Numbered from the stretch's first letter, positions 17,396 to 30,234 are shown. The stretch is 64,000 nucleotides of DNA from Granulosicoccus antarcticus IMCC3135 (GCF_002215215.1 NZ_CP018632.1:7250501-7314500); one strand, 5' to 3'. A program made the numbers and translations. The notes: generated by a model from the sequence alone, not told the origin.

Positions 17396-19102
17396 TTACG
17401 CTATGGTCAACTTGGGAGCAGCGGCCAGCAGTTGCTGTGTATATTCATGCTGCGGGTTATCGAACACATCACTCGTGTTGCCCCGTTCCACGATGCGTCC
17501 GTGACGCATGATCAGAACGCGGTCACTGACACGTTGTACCACTGACAAATCGTGGGAGATGAACAGATAGGCCAAACCCTGCTCACGAGCCAGATCATCC
17601 AGCAACTGCAGCACCTGCGCTCGCACTGAGACATCCAGCGCCGAGACAGCTTCGTCGAGAATGATCAGTGAGGGCTTGATGATCAATGAGCGAGCGATGG
17701 CAATGCGCTGGCGCTGACCGCCGGAGAATTCATGAATGAACTTGTCACTATCCGTGGCAAGCATGCCGACACTCTCCAATACAGCGGCAATCCGCAAACG
17801 TGTCTCTGCACGCCCGGGTGGATGATCCAGTACATGCAATGGCTCACTCACCAGTCGCCCCACCTTGTGCCGCGGGTTGAATGAACCATAGGGATCCTGA
17901 AACACGACTTGCATTTGCTGGCGAGAGACGCGCGACACTTGCTGCAAAGTACTGACGGATTCACCATTCAATTCAACACGACCACTGTGCAGATGCATCA
18001 ATCCCAGCAACGCGCGGGTCAGGGTGGATTTGCCGCAACCACTCTCACCAACCAATCCGACACTCTCGCCGTGCCGGATATCAAAGCTCACCTCATCCAC
18101 GGCCCGGAAGGCTGGCGCATGTCCGAAGAGACGCTTGCGGCGCCCCGGGTATTCACACACCAGCTCCCTGACCTGCAGCAGAGGTACACCGCTTTCGCCA
18201 GAACTCGCAGAGGCAGATGGGGCAAGGGCTTGTGAGGCTTGTGAGGCTTGTGAGGCTTGTGATGCTTGTGAGGCTTGTGATGCTTGTGATGCTTGTGATG
18301 AAAGATGCGCGGACCGACTGATACCCGTCAATGCCGAGGCATCAAACAGAGTGCGAGTATATTCATGTCCCGGATCACCAAACACCTCAGCCAGCGCCCC
18401 TTGCTCGACAATCCGGCCTTGACGCATCACGACAATGTCATCGGCCATATTGGATACCACCGCCAGATCGTGGGTAATCAGCATCAAAGCCAGACCTTCT
18501 TCCTGCTGCAGCGTCTTCAACAATTTCAGAATGCCCGCCTGTGTCGTCACATCCAGTGCGGTAGTCGGTTCATCAGCAATCAACAGGCGCGGTTTACAGG
18601 CCACAGCGATGGCAATGACTACCCGCTGTCGTTGACCACCTGACAATTCATGCGGATATCGATTCAGTGGAAACCGGGCATTGGGCAGACCAACCCGCTC
18701 CAGAGTCTGCGCGGTCAACTGCAGTGCATCGACTCGACTAACCTGTCGATGCAGGCGAATGCTCTCGCTCACCTGATCACCTATGGTTTTGAGCGGGTTC
18801 AGAGCAGTCATGGGCTCCTGGAAAATCATGCCGATATCACTGCCACGTAACTCGCACAGGCTTTTTTCAGGCAACTCCTGCAACAATTTGTCCTGGAAGC
18901 GGATGCTGCCATCAAGAACAGAACCACGGGGCATTAGCTGCATTATTGACAAGGCGGTCATGGATTTACCTGAGCCGCTTTCGCCAATGACACCCAGCGT
19001 CTGACCCTCTGCTATCTGCAAAGATATATCGTGCAGAACAGCCGTGCCATGAATCGACAGACTGACCTTGTCAAGTTGCAGCAGGACTTGGCTATCGCTC
19101 AC
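17396..19102 (-). CDS. Fused dual-ATPase of a peptide/nickel-type ABC importer
   Basis: This single 568-residue chain holds both nucleotide-binding domains (DppD- and DppF-like, as in YejF/GsiA). NBD1 has Walker A GESGSGKS at about residues 40-47, signature LSGGQRQRV and Walker B LLIADEPTT. NBD2 has GESGCGKST, FSGGQRQRI and LIILDEAVS. The linker (about residues 266-290) is made of repeated Ser-Gln-Ala from a 9-bp tandem repeat. I chose GTG 19102, with CGAGG upstream, over ATG 19138, which lies deeper inside the permease gene; either way the genes overlap and are translationally coupled. It powers the permeases encoded just upstream. Confidence 0.9.
   Translation of the reverse strand: MSDSQVLLQLDKVSLSIHGTAVLHDISLQIAEGQTLGVIGESGSGKSMTALSIMQLMPRGSVLDGSIRFQDKLLQELPEKSLCELRGSDIGMIFQEPMTALNPLKTIGDQVSESIRLHRQVSRVDALQLTAQTLERVGLPNARFPLNRYPHELSGGQRQRVVIAIAVACKPRLLIADEPTTALDVTTQAGILKLLKTLQQEEGLALMLITHDLAVVSNMADDIVVMRQGRIVEQGALAEVFGDPGHEYTRTLFDASALTGISRSAHLSSQASQASQASQASQASQASQASQALAPSASASSGESGVPLLQVRELVCEYPGRRKRLFGHAPAFRAVDEVSFDIRHGESVGLVGESGCGKSTLTRALLGLMHLHSGRVELNGESVSTLQQVSRVSRQQMQVVFQDPYGSFNPRHKVGRLVSEPLHVLDHPPGRAETRLRIAAVLESVGMLATDSDKFIHEFSGGQRQRIAIARSLIIKPSLIILDEAVSALDVSVRAQVLQLLDDLAREQGLAYLFISHDLSVVQRVSDRVLIMRHGRIVERGNTSDVFDNPQHEYTQQLLAAAPKLTIA
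18228..18299 (-). repeat. In-frame 9-bp tandem repeat (8 units) encoding Ser-Gln-Ala
   Basis: Eight contiguous units of GCTTGTGAG/GCTTGTGAT on the plus strand span 72 bp in the linker between the two ATPase domains. Units differ only at the last base. Because each unit is nine bases, gain or loss of units changes linker length without shifting the frame. Confidence 0.95.
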
Positions 19103-19907
19103 GACGCAACCTCGGGTCCAGCCAGTCACGCAGTCCATCTCCCAAAAGATTCAGACCCAGCACCGTGATGACAATCGCCAACCCCGGGAACAAGGCCAGA
19201 TGCGGCGCCAGTGAAATCAGCGTCTGGCTCTCAGCCAGCATGCGCCCCCAGCTGGGAATAGGCGGCTGTGCACCTAATCCCACGTAAGACAAACCGGCTT
19301 CAGCCAGTATTCCCAACGAGAACTGGATAGTCCCTTGTACCAGCAGCAGATTGGTGATGTTCGGCAGCAGGTGTTCAACCGAGATCCGCACAGCCCCCTT
19401 GCCTGCTACACGCGCCGACAATATGAATTCACGTGTCCACAGACTCATTGCGGCGCCACGCGTCAGTCGGGCGAAAACCGGAATATTGAAAATGCCGATG
19501 GCGATGATCGCATTGATGGCACCCGGCCCGAATACCGCCGTGATCATGATGGCAATGAGCAGCGCAGGAAAGGCAAAGACCAGATCATTGCTACGCATGA
19601 TCAGCTCATCCACCCAGGTATGCGCACGTGCAGCAGCCAGTAAACCCAGTGGTACACCCACCCCCATACCGATCCCCACCGCCACCAGAGCAACGGCGAT
19701 GGAAGTACGCGCCCCCACCATCAGCATGGATAGAATATCCCGACCCAGATGATCACTGCCCAACCAGTGCACAGCCCCGGGAGGTGTGAACTTGTGGCGG
19801 ATGTCCAGCATGGTCACATCAAACGGCGTCCACACATAGCTGAGCAACGCGGCGATGACCACCAGCGAGACCAGCAGTGCTCCGGGCACAATGGATCGCA
19901 ACTTCAT
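19092..19907 (-). CDS. Peptide/nickel ABC transporter permease, DppC type
   Basis: This 271-residue inner-membrane permease has the DppC/OppC N-terminus HWLGSDHLGRDILSMLMVGARTS and the EAA loop SLWTREFILSARVAGKGAVRISVEHLLPN that contacts the ATPase. It has about six hydrophobic segments. The C-terminal LGLNLLGDGLRDWLDPRLRRER is diagnostic of the subfamily. It overlaps the upstream DppB-type gene by 4 nt and the downstream ATPase gene by 11 nt, indicating coupled translation. Confidence 0.93.
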   Translation of the reverse strand: MKLRSIVPGALLVSLVVIAALLSYVWTPFDVTMLDIRHKFTPPGAVHWLGSDHLGRDILSMLMVGARTSIAVALVAVGIGMGVGVPLGLLAAARAHTWVDELIMRSNDLVFAFPALLIAIMITAVFGPGAINAIIAIGIFNIPVFARLTRGAAMSLWTREFILSARVAGKGAVRISVEHLLPNITNLLLVQGTIQFSLGILAEAGLSYVGLGAQPPIPSWGRMLAESQTLISLAPHLALFPGLAIVITVLGLNLLGDGLRDWLDPRLRRER

Positions 19908-20854
19908 CGGCGCTGCTGCCTCAAACGCGGATCAACCCAGGCATAGGCAAGATCAATGAGAAAAGTCACCATGACCACGGCAAAGACCAGCAACATGATG
20001 ACGCTTTCCACCACGATCAGATCCCGCTGCGCAATGCTCTGAAAGATCAGACGCCCCAAGCCTGGCAAGAAGAAAACATTCTCGATGATGATGGCACCGG
20101 CAATCAGGAAAGAGAACTGCAAGCCCATGATCGTCAATACAGGAATCATCGCGTTGCGCAAGGCATGTCGCAGCATGGCCTGTCTTGAACTAAGGCCTTT
20201 GGCTCTGGCCGTTCGCATGAAGTCCTCATTCAGAACATCCAGTAAAGAGGAGCGCATCACGCGGGTCAGAATGGCTGCCTGTGGCAAAGCCAGCGACACC
20301 GCCGGTAAGGTCAGTGACTTCAAGCCTGCGAAAATACCGGATTGCCATCCGCTGAATCCGCCGGCTGTAAACCAGCCAAGATTGACCGCAAACAGCAGTA
20401 CCAGCAACAAGGCAAACCAGAAATTGGGAATGGCAATACCCAGCTGCGTGAAGCCCATCACGGCGGTATCCGCAATACCGCCGCGCCGACTGGCAGCCCA
20501 GATACCGGCAGGAAACGCCAGCAAGGTCGACAACACCAGAGCATACGAGGCCAACGGCAGAGAAATCCACAACCGCTCCGCCACCATCTCGGCCACCGGT
20601 GTGCGATAGGTATAGGAACGACCAAAATCTCCCTGCACCATGCCACTCACCCAGCTCAGATAACGTGCCACTCTGGACTCATCCAGACCCAGCTCGGTAC
20701 GCAGAGCTGCGATGGTATCGGGCTGTGCATTCATGCCCAGCATGTAGGACGCCGGATCGCCCGGAACCACTTCGATGACCACGAACACGATCAGGCTCGC
20801 CACCAGCAAGGTTGCCAGTAGAGAAGCTGATCGTTTGAGAAGATAATGCAACAT
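19904..20854 (-). CDS. Peptide/nickel ABC transporter permease, DppB type
   Basis: This 316-residue permease starts MLHYLLKRSASLLATLLVASLIVFVVIEVVPGDPA, the canonical DppB/OppB N-terminus. It has the EAA loop NEDFMRTARAKGLSSRQAMLRHALRN and ends FLIDLAYAWVDPRLRQQRR. Six membrane spans are apparent. It forms the transmembrane heterodimer with the DppC-type partner and lies 55 nt after the binding-protein gene in the operon. Confidence 0.93.
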   Translation of the reverse strand: MLHYLLKRSASLLATLLVASLIVFVVIEVVPGDPASYMLGMNAQPDTIAALRTELGLDESRVARYLSWVSGMVQGDFGRSYTYRTPVAEMVAERLWISLPLASYALVLSTLLAFPAGIWAASRRGGIADTAVMGFTQLGIAIPNFWFALLLVLLFAVNLGWFTAGGFSGWQSGIFAGLKSLTLPAVSLALPQAAILTRVMRSSLLDVLNEDFMRTARAKGLSSRQAMLRHALRNAMIPVLTIMGLQFSFLIAGAIIIENVFFLPGLGRLIFQSIAQRDLIVVESVIMLLVFAVVMVTFLIDLAYAWVDPRLRQQRR

Positions 20855-20909
20855 TCAGGGAAGCACGAAGACCCGTCAGGCCTTCATCAATTGGATAGTT
20901 GGTTAGTCT

Positions 20910-22388
20910 CTATTCTTCCCAGTAAACACCGGTCAGATCATTGGCCTGGGTGGGCGAGTTCTCCCACAGCCCCTTGATCCTGGAATTGGCAACCCCGGCC
21001 CTGGCCAGCTGAAACAGATAGGCGTTGACATAATCATCGGCAATGATCTGTTGCGCCTGCTGCAGCAGTTCGGTACGTTTGTCAGGGTCTGTCTCGGTAT
21101 TCAACGACGTCATCAGCGCCTGCAGATCGGCATTGTCGTACTGGAAATAATAGTCAGGATTGGCATAGATTCCAATATCCATGGGCTCGGTATGAGAGAT
21201 GATCGTCAGGTCAAAATCCTTGCCTTTGAAAACCTGCTCCAGCCATTGCGCCCATTCCAGATTTTCAATGTTCGCCGTGATGCCGACATCACGCAGCTGG
21301 GCTGCAATGATCTCGCCGCCGCGTCGGGCATAGACCGGTGGTGGCAACTTCAGTGTGACTGTCAGATCATTCTCGTGACCCGCCTCTTTCAGTAAGGCTT
21401 TCGACTTCTCCGGATCAAAGGCGGACTGCGCTGTCAGGTCCAGATACGCCGGATTGTGTGGCGCAAAGTGAGTTCCGATCGGTGTGCCATAACCGTACAT
21501 TGCACCGTCGATGATCTCATCTCGGTTAATGGCATGGACCACCGCCTCTCGGACGCGTACATCGTCAAACGGTGCCACTGCATTGTTCATGGCCAGAATG
21601 GTTTCCCCTTCGGTGGAACCCAGTACCACTGAATAGCGTGGATCCACATCCAGCTGCGCCAGATTCTCGGGAGCTGGATAGTTGGGAAATGCATCCAGAT
21701 CGCCTGCCAGAATGGCCGAGTAGGCTGCTGTTGGTTCGCTGATGAATTTGAAGGTGGCTTTCTCAAGCTTTACCGGCTTGCCCCAGTAGTCCGCATACCT
21801 GACAATCTCGACACGATCTCCCTGCACCCAGTTGGCAAACTTGAAGGGCCCGGTACCCACCGGATGAGTGGCCGCATCGGCGGCAGAGGCCGGATCAAGG
21901 ATGACGGCATCGCCCCAGGCCAGATTGAACAGCAAATTACCGTCGGGCTGTTTCAGGTTGATGGCAATGGTCAGAGGGTCAATGATCTCGACATTGTCGA
22001 TATTGGCAAACAAGCCTTTTTGCGCATTGGTTGAATCGTCCGCCATCGCACGATCTATGGAGAATTTAACATCGTCGGCCGAGAATTCAGCCCCGTCGTG
22101 GAATGTTGCATCCGCCCGTAGACCGAAAATATAGCGCAGACCCTCATCCTCGATGCTCCAGCCTGCGGCCAGCGCTGGCTTGATACTGCCATCGGGCCCA
22201 AAACGCGTCAGACCTTCAAAGATATTGGCATAAACCACTTCATCAATAGCCGCCGCAGCCCCTGCCGTAGGGTCCAGATTGGGAGGCTCAAGCTGCACGC
22301 CAAGAATAATATCGGTTCTGGCAGCAAAGGCGTTACTGACAGCACACGTGAGAACCAGCAGTGCCGGCAGGCTAAATCGCTTATTCAT
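20910..22388 (-). CDS. Extracellular solute-binding protein family 5 (peptide-binding)
   Basis: This 492-residue periplasmic protein has a signal peptide (LPALLVLTCAVSNAFA, cut near AFA-ARTD) and the family-5 signature NIFEGLTRFGPDGSIKPALAAGWSIEDEG...YIFGLRADATFHDGAEFSADDVKFSIDR. It delivers ligand to the adjacent permeases, and the peptidase genes in the operon suggest short or modified peptides. It starts 9 nt after the M20 hydrolase stop. Dipeptide versus opine or other ligands cannot be told from sequence alone. Confidence 0.92.
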   Translation of the reverse strand: MNKRFSLPALLVLTCAVSNAFAARTDIILGVQLEPPNLDPTAGAAAAIDEVVYANIFEGLTRFGPDGSIKPALAAGWSIEDEGLRYIFGLRADATFHDGAEFSADDVKFSIDRAMADDSTNAQKGLFANIDNVEIIDPLTIAINLKQPDGNLLFNLAWGDAVILDPASAADAATHPVGTGPFKFANWVQGDRVEIVRYADYWGKPVKLEKATFKFISEPTAAYSAILAGDLDAFPNYPAPENLAQLDVDPRYSVVLGSTEGETILAMNNAVAPFDDVRVREAVVHAINRDEIIDGAMYGYGTPIGTHFAPHNPAYLDLTAQSAFDPEKSKALLKEAGHENDLTVTLKLPPPVYARRGGEIIAAQLRDVGITANIENLEWAQWLEQVFKGKDFDLTIISHTEPMDIGIYANPDYYFQYDNADLQALMTSLNTETDPDKRTELLQQAQQIIADDYVNAYLFQLARAGVANSRIKGLWENSPTQANDLTGVYWEE

Positions 22389-22397
22389 TACCGCTCC

Positions 22398-23762
22398 TTA
22401 GTGAGATTCTTTCAGCAGTAGGGCTTGTAAGGTACGCCCCATGATCTGCGCCGAGTCAATCATATCCTGTATTCCCACATACTCGTCAGGTTGGTGGGCC
22501 AGATCCAGAATGCCCGGACCATAGGCGATGCAGTTGTGCATGCGCCCGATGCGATCGATATGCTTCTGATCATAGGTGCCGGGGGAGACAACATATTCGG
22601 GTTCCGTACCGAGACGATTACGAATCGCTTCGGCCACCGCGCTGACCACCGGGGAATCCTGCGCTGTCATGGTCGGCAGAACCGAGAACATTTCTCGAAT
22701 ATCGTATTCGAAGCGATCTCGGTCAGACTTTATCTGCTCCAGAATTTCGTGCAGTTCACCGCGCACATCAGCCAGATCCTCTTCGAGCAGAAAGCGCCGA
22801 TCAATCACCATACGGCAACGATCGGGGACCAGCGCCGAGGGCATGCCGGTATAGCCAGATTCTGGCTCATCCAGGCCACCGTGAATAGAATTGATATTCA
22901 AGGTTGACTGTCGCGCACCTTCGGGCACCACCGGCATGGTGGTACGTCGCGCCGCCAGGCGTGGGATAAGTGTTTCTTCGAAGGCCTCCAGAACAGCCCC
23001 CATATGACGTACCGCACAGTCCCCCAGAAATGGCATCGAACCGTGCGCAATATGCCCGTGCGTCTCGATCTCTGCCCACAAGACACCACGGTGCCCAAGG
23101 CAGATACGCTCTTTATTCAAGGGTTCGGGAATGATCACATGCTGGACACGCGACGGGTCAAACCAGCCTTTCTCCGCCAGGTAGGCGACACCGCCAAAGC
23201 CACCCGACTCCTCATCGCAGGTGCCGGATATCTCGATGGCACCGGCGTAATCCGGATGCTCTGCAATGAAACAGATAGCGGCAATCATGGAGGCCGCCAT
23301 CCCCCCTTTCATATCGCAGGCACCTCGACCGTAGACACGTCCATCCCTGACGATCCCTGCAAAGGGGTCAACAGTCCAGCCTTCGCCAGTTGCCACAACA
23401 TCGGTATGCGAGTTGAAATGTACGCACTCGCCCTGGTGCCGACCTTCATGCCGGGCAATCAGGTTCCAGCGCGGATACTTGTCGCTGTCGCCCAGGGCAC
23501 CTTCGGCACGCACCCGTTCGATAGCAAAACCGTAGGGCTTCAGAAACCGCTCCAACAGATCGCAGATAGCGGCGTAACCCTCGCCCGGCGGGTTGATAGT
23601 GGGGTGCTGGATCAACGCCTGCGTCAGTTCTACCAACTGAGTTTGTGCATCGGCAATGCGTCGATCCAGTGCCGATAAGGGTTGCACCGAGAGTCTTTCA
23701 TCGGTGTCAGTCGCTGGCTGTACATTTTTGTCCGGACTGTGATCCTGTCCTGCTTGCGTCAC
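22398..23762 (-). CDS. M20 family deacylase/peptidase (ArgE/DapE-like)
   Basis: This 454-residue di-zinc hydrolase shows the M20 metal motifs HFNSHTDVVATGEGW (His, then Asp), GRGACDMKGG (bridging Asp), GTCDEESGGFGG (catalytic and metal Glu) and, near the C-terminus, a region with His ligands (DLAHQPDEYV). The dimerisation domain lies between. It belongs to the ArgE/DapE/CPG2 group, but its position as first gene of a peptide ABC operon argues for hydrolysis of an imported N-acyl amino acid or peptide rather than arginine or lysine synthesis. The 35-residue N-terminal extension rich in Asp and Gln is unusual. Confidence 0.88.
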   Translation of the reverse strand: MTQAGQDHSPDKNVQPATDTDERLSVQPLSALDRRIADAQTQLVELTQALIQHPTINPPGEGYAAICDLLERFLKPYGFAIERVRAEGALGDSDKYPRWNLIARHEGRHQGECVHFNSHTDVVATGEGWTVDPFAGIVRDGRVYGRGACDMKGGMAASMIAAICFIAEHPDYAGAIEISGTCDEESGGFGGVAYLAEKGWFDPSRVQHVIIPEPLNKERICLGHRGVLWAEIETHGHIAHGSMPFLGDCAVRHMGAVLEAFEETLIPRLAARRTTMPVVPEGARQSTLNINSIHGGLDEPESGYTGMPSALVPDRCRMVIDRRFLLEEDLADVRGELHEILEQIKSDRDRFEYDIREMFSVLPTMTAQDSPVVSAVAEAIRNRLGTEPEYVVSPGTYDQKHIDRIGRMHNCIAYGPGILDLAHQPDEYVGIQDMIDSAQIMGRTLQALLLKESH

Positions 23763-23963
23763 TGATTACCCCCGCTGAATGTTCGAATGTGCACTTTGTT
23801 GCGGAACCAGTTGTGCCTGTTATGCGTCTCAAAGTCAAATGCGTCCGAGCGTGAACTCGGGCAAGCAGTTAGAATCCCGATAACAAATTTCTCATACCGC
23901 TGTCCGGACCTACCTGTTCGCGATAGGTACGGCCCTGTTGAACTCGCCACAAACGCGCTGACC

Positions 23964-24617
23964 ATGAATCAGAACCTGCTCGATCTGCTACCGCAGTCAT
24001 CTCATGCCACTCGATTCTGGTGGATTCGCCATGCAAGAGTGCCAGAAGTTGCACACCGTATGTACGGCAGCCTGGATGTTGATAGCGATACTTCCGATAC
24101 TGCGCTGTTTCAGGGTATCGCAGCCAAGTTACCCAAGGATGCCCTGTGGGTAACCAGCCCGCTAAAGCGCACAAAGCAGACCGCTGATGCGCTGATTGCT
24201 GCCGGTGCCACGGCCAGTGACTGGGCGCAGGATGCAGATATCAAGGAGCAGGATTTTGGTGATTTCAACGGCATGACGCATGAGGAGCTCTTTGCTCAGC
24301 GTGATGATGCCTATCTGGGATTCTGGCCCTTGCCACCCGAACAGCAAGCCCCCAACGGTGAGAGTTTTGCCATGCTGCGCACTCGCGTGGAAGCCTTCGT
24401 CAAGCGCATGATCACCGAGCATCAAGGCAAAGATGTGGTGTGTGTCGCTCATCGCGGCACCATCCTCGCCGCCTTGCAGATTGCACTGGATCTGCCCATG
24501 CGCAACAGCGTCAGCTTTGACATCGGTAACGTCTCTCTCACCCGTCTGACCCATCATGCCGATGTACCGCAAGGTGGACCGCAATGGCGTGTGGTTGACG
24601 TCAGCTGGCTGCCCTGA
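23964..24617 (+). CDS. Histidine phosphatase family protein (phosphoglycerate-mutase-like)
   Basis: This 217-residue protein has the RHAR motif (WWIRHARVPEV) with the phosphorylated His, TSPLKRTKQTADAL, the acid Glu in QDFGDFNGMTHEEL and the second His in VAHRGTILAAL. RHA replaces the more usual RHG. Substrates of this group range from alpha-ribazole phosphate to small metabolites; no cobalamin genes are nearby, so no name is assigned. ATG 23964 starts the conserved region; the frame is open from 23787, but the preceding residues look non-coding. It is divergent from the M20 operon. Confidence 0.8.
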   Translation: MNQNLLDLLPQSSHATRFWWIRHARVPEVAHRMYGSLDVDSDTSDTALFQGIAAKLPKDALWVTSPLKRTKQTADALIAAGATASDWAQDADIKEQDFGDFNGMTHEELFAQRDDAYLGFWPLPPEQQAPNGESFAMLRTRVEAFVKRMITEHQGKDVVCVAHRGTILAALQIALDLPMRNSVSFDIGNVSLTRLTHHADVPQGGPQWRVVDVSWLP

Positions 24618-24633
24618 GGACAGCCGCCTAGTA

Positions 24634-24666
24634 GTCCTCCAACTTGATAATTGCGAGTTGGAGGAC
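24634..24666. terminator. Perfect 11-bp hairpin after the histidine phosphatase gene
   Basis: GTCCTCCAACT (24634-24644) and AGTTGGAGGAC (24656-24666) pair perfectly over an 11-nt loop, 17 nt past the stop of the phosphatase gene, in the gap facing fadA. It is probably a terminator for the plus-strand transcript. Confidence 0.55.
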
Positions 24667-24690
24667 AACTGGTATTTGCGAACAGAATGG

Positions 24691-24729
24691 ACGAAGACAG
24701 GCTTGACTACAGTTGCCTGTCTTCGTCTT
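24691..24729. terminator. Bidirectional-looking terminator between the phosphatase gene and fadA
   Basis: ACGAAGACAGGC (24691-24702) and GCCTGTCTTCGT (24715-24726) form a perfect 12-bp stem followed by CTTT on the plus strand. It lies 7 nt beyond the fadA stop on the other strand and can serve both convergent genes. Confidence 0.6.
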
Positions 24730-24735
24730 TATCCC

Positions 24736-28085
<3,350 letters not shown>

Positions 28086-28430
28086 GAGCGAAAGCTCCTA
28101 CAGTTATCGTACAGATGAAAGGCTTCGGAACTTGACCGGAATGATCAGATCCGCAGAGTGGTTTCATGCACCAGATGTGGAATGTTACGCCCTGTCCGCC
28201 GGTGCACATAGTTGTTCGACAAAAATCATGTTACGCCAATAGCGGCAAGATCGGCTTGCAAGCTGATCAGAGAGCAGTCTTTTCAAGACTGTACAAGTCG
28301 CGACTGGGCGAAAATTTCGTGGCTGAGCACGTTCTCATCACTCAACATTCAGAGTCCGGACTGTCCATGACAGGGCACCAAGCTTGAACCCGGCAGCCCT
28401 GCCTTTACCATGTGGTCTTTCTGACAGGCA
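28086..28430. other. Intergenic region upstream of fadB
   Basis: This 345-bp gap separates fadB from the upstream acyl-CoA dehydrogenase gene on the same strand. I find no supported gene. A small perfect hairpin, CAGTCTT/AAGACTG, lies at 28275-28291. The fadB promoter and the acyl-CoA dehydrogenase terminator should be here but cannot be assigned by eye. Confidence 0.4.
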
Positions 28431-30230
28431 TCAGATGGCGAAGTGCGCCTCATCCAGATCCATCAGGTTATCGGCACCCGAGAGCATGGTCACAGCCAGG
28501 GTGCTGGTGCGAGGTAACAAGCGTTCCATGTAGAAACGCGCGGTGAACAGCTTGGCACGCAAAAAGACAGCATCGCCTTCGCCGGCTTCCAGCTGACGCT
28601 CGGCAGCAACCGCTGCCTGCGCCCAGAAATAGGCCATGACGATATAGCCGGAGTACATCAGGTAATCCACCGACGCGGCCCCTGCCTCCTCCTTGTCCTG
28701 CAATGCTGCCATGCCGATGCGCTGCGTCAGAGCACCCCATTCCACATTGAGCTTGGCCAACGGTCGGATGTAGCGATGCAATTCAGGCTCATCGCCATGC
28801 GCTTTACAAAATTTATGGATCTGTCGGGTGTAGGCCTTCAGCAGGGCACCTTGAGAACCCAGCACCTTGCGACCCAGTAAATCAATGGCCTGTACACCGG
28901 TGGTGCCTTCATAAATCATGGAGATACGCGCATCGCGTACGTTCTGCTCCATACCCCATTCCTTGATGTAGCCATGACCGCCGAATACCTGCATTCCAAG
29001 GTTCGCAGCTTCGAACCCGGTCTCGGTCAGGAATGCCTTGGCAATGGGCGTCAGTAGGGCCAGCTCCTGCTCGGCCGCCGCACGGGTTTGTTCATCAGCC
29101 CCCTGGTGAGCCAGATCGACCAGCATGCCGCAGCGATACAAAAACATGCGACCACCTTCAGCCAACGCTTTTTGTGTCAACAGCATGCGGCGCACATCCG
29201 GGTGCACAATGATGGGATCGGCCGGCTTGTCGGGTGCTGCAGCGCCAGACAGTGAGCGCATTTGCAGGCGGTCACGGGCATAGGCCAAAGAGCCCTGAAA
29301 GGCGAGTTCGGCATGCGCCAGACCTTGCACCGCAGTACCGATACGAGCCGTGTTCATGAAAGTGAACATACAGTTCAGGCCGCGATTGGGAGGCCCGATC
29401 AGAAAACCCTTGGCACCATCAAAATTGAGAACGCAGGTGGCGTTGCCATGAATACCCATCTTGTGCTCCAGCGAACCGCAGCTCACCGAGTTTCTGACAC
29501 CCATATTCCCATCGTCGGTCAACGAGAACTTGGGTACGATGAACAGGGAGATGCCACGCGTACCTTCTGGTGCACCAGCCAGCCTTGCCAGAACGATATG
29601 AACTATGTTGTCCGCCATGTCGTGTTCGCCGGCAGATATGAAGATTTTCTGTCCAGTAATGGCGTAGCTTCCATCATCATTGGGCTCCGCACGCGTCTTG
29701 AGCAGGCCCAGATCAGTGCCGCAATGCGACTCTGTCAGACACATGGTGCCGGTCCATTCGCCCGAAACCAGCTTGCTCAGGTAGTTTTCCTGCTGCTGCT
29801 CGGTTCCATGAGCAGCCAGGGTATTCATGGCACCGTGGGACAATCCCGGGTACATGGCCCAGGACCAGTTTGCGGTACCGTTCATTTCCGACAGAACGGT
29901 GCCCAGCGACTCAGGCAGTCCTTGTCCACCTTGCGCCACGGGTTGCGTCATGGATGGCCAACCGCCATCGACATATTGCTGATAAGCCTCACGAAAACCG
30001 TCTGGCGTGGTGACCTCACCATCCTTCAAAGTGCAGCCCTGTGTATCACCCACCGCATTTAGTGGACTCAGGACGTCCCGGGCAAACTTCGCCCCCTCTT
30101 CGAGAATGGCATCCACCACGTCGGGTGTTGCATCCTCAGCCCCTGGCAGGCTTGCGTAATGCTTGTCGAACTCAAGAACTTGTCGCAAGGCAAATCGCAT
30201 ATCTTGCAGTGGCGGATTGTACGCTGGCAT
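28431..30230 (-). CDS. Acyl-CoA dehydrogenase, long form with C-terminal extension (PA0506/DmdC-like)
   Basis: This 599-residue FAD enzyme introduces the first double bond in acyl-CoA degradation. Family features are MTQPVAQGGQGLPESLG, the FAD/substrate loop MCLTESHCGTDLGLLKTRAEPNDDGSYAITGQKIFIS, GIEHKMGIHG-like LEHKMGIHGNATCVL, the FGGHGYIKEWGMEQNVRDARI segment and the catalytic-Glu region IYEGTTGVQAIDL, followed by the acyl-CoA_dh C-terminal domain. Relatives include long-chain enzymes and methylmercaptopropionyl-CoA dehydrogenase, so chain length is uncertain. ATG 30230 (MPAYNPPLQDMRF) is the family start. The 5' leader contains a copy of the dispersed 13-mer. Confidence 0.9.
   Translation of the reverse strand: MPAYNPPLQDMRFALRQVLEFDKHYASLPGAEDATPDVVDAILEEGAKFARDVLSPLNAVGDTQGCTLKDGEVTTPDGFREAYQQYVDGGWPSMTQPVAQGGQGLPESLGTVLSEMNGTANWSWAMYPGLSHGAMNTLAAHGTEQQQENYLSKLVSGEWTGTMCLTESHCGTDLGLLKTRAEPNDDGSYAITGQKIFISAGEHDMADNIVHIVLARLAGAPEGTRGISLFIVPKFSLTDDGNMGVRNSVSCGSLEHKMGIHGNATCVLNFDGAKGFLIGPPNRGLNCMFTFMNTARIGTAVQGLAHAELAFQGSLAYARDRLQMRSLSGAAAPDKPADPIIVHPDVRRMLLTQKALAEGGRMFLYRCGMLVDLAHQGADEQTRAAAEQELALLTPIAKAFLTETGFEAANLGMQVFGGHGYIKEWGMEQNVRDARISMIYEGTTGVQAIDLLGRKVLGSQGALLKAYTRQIHKFCKAHGDEPELHRYIRPLAKLNVEWGALTQRIGMAALQDKEEAGAASVDYLMYSGYIVMAYFWAQAAVAAERQLEAGEGDAVFLRAKLFTARFYMERLLPRTSTLAVTMLSGADNLMDLDEAHFAI
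29495..29507 (+). repeat. Dispersed-motif match inside the acyl-CoA dehydrogenase gene
   Basis: TGACACCCATATT matches the core of AGACACCCATAAA at ten positions. It is antisense to the gene, unlike nearly all other coding copies, and could be coincidental. Confidence 0.35.
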
Positions 30231-30234
30231 TTCA

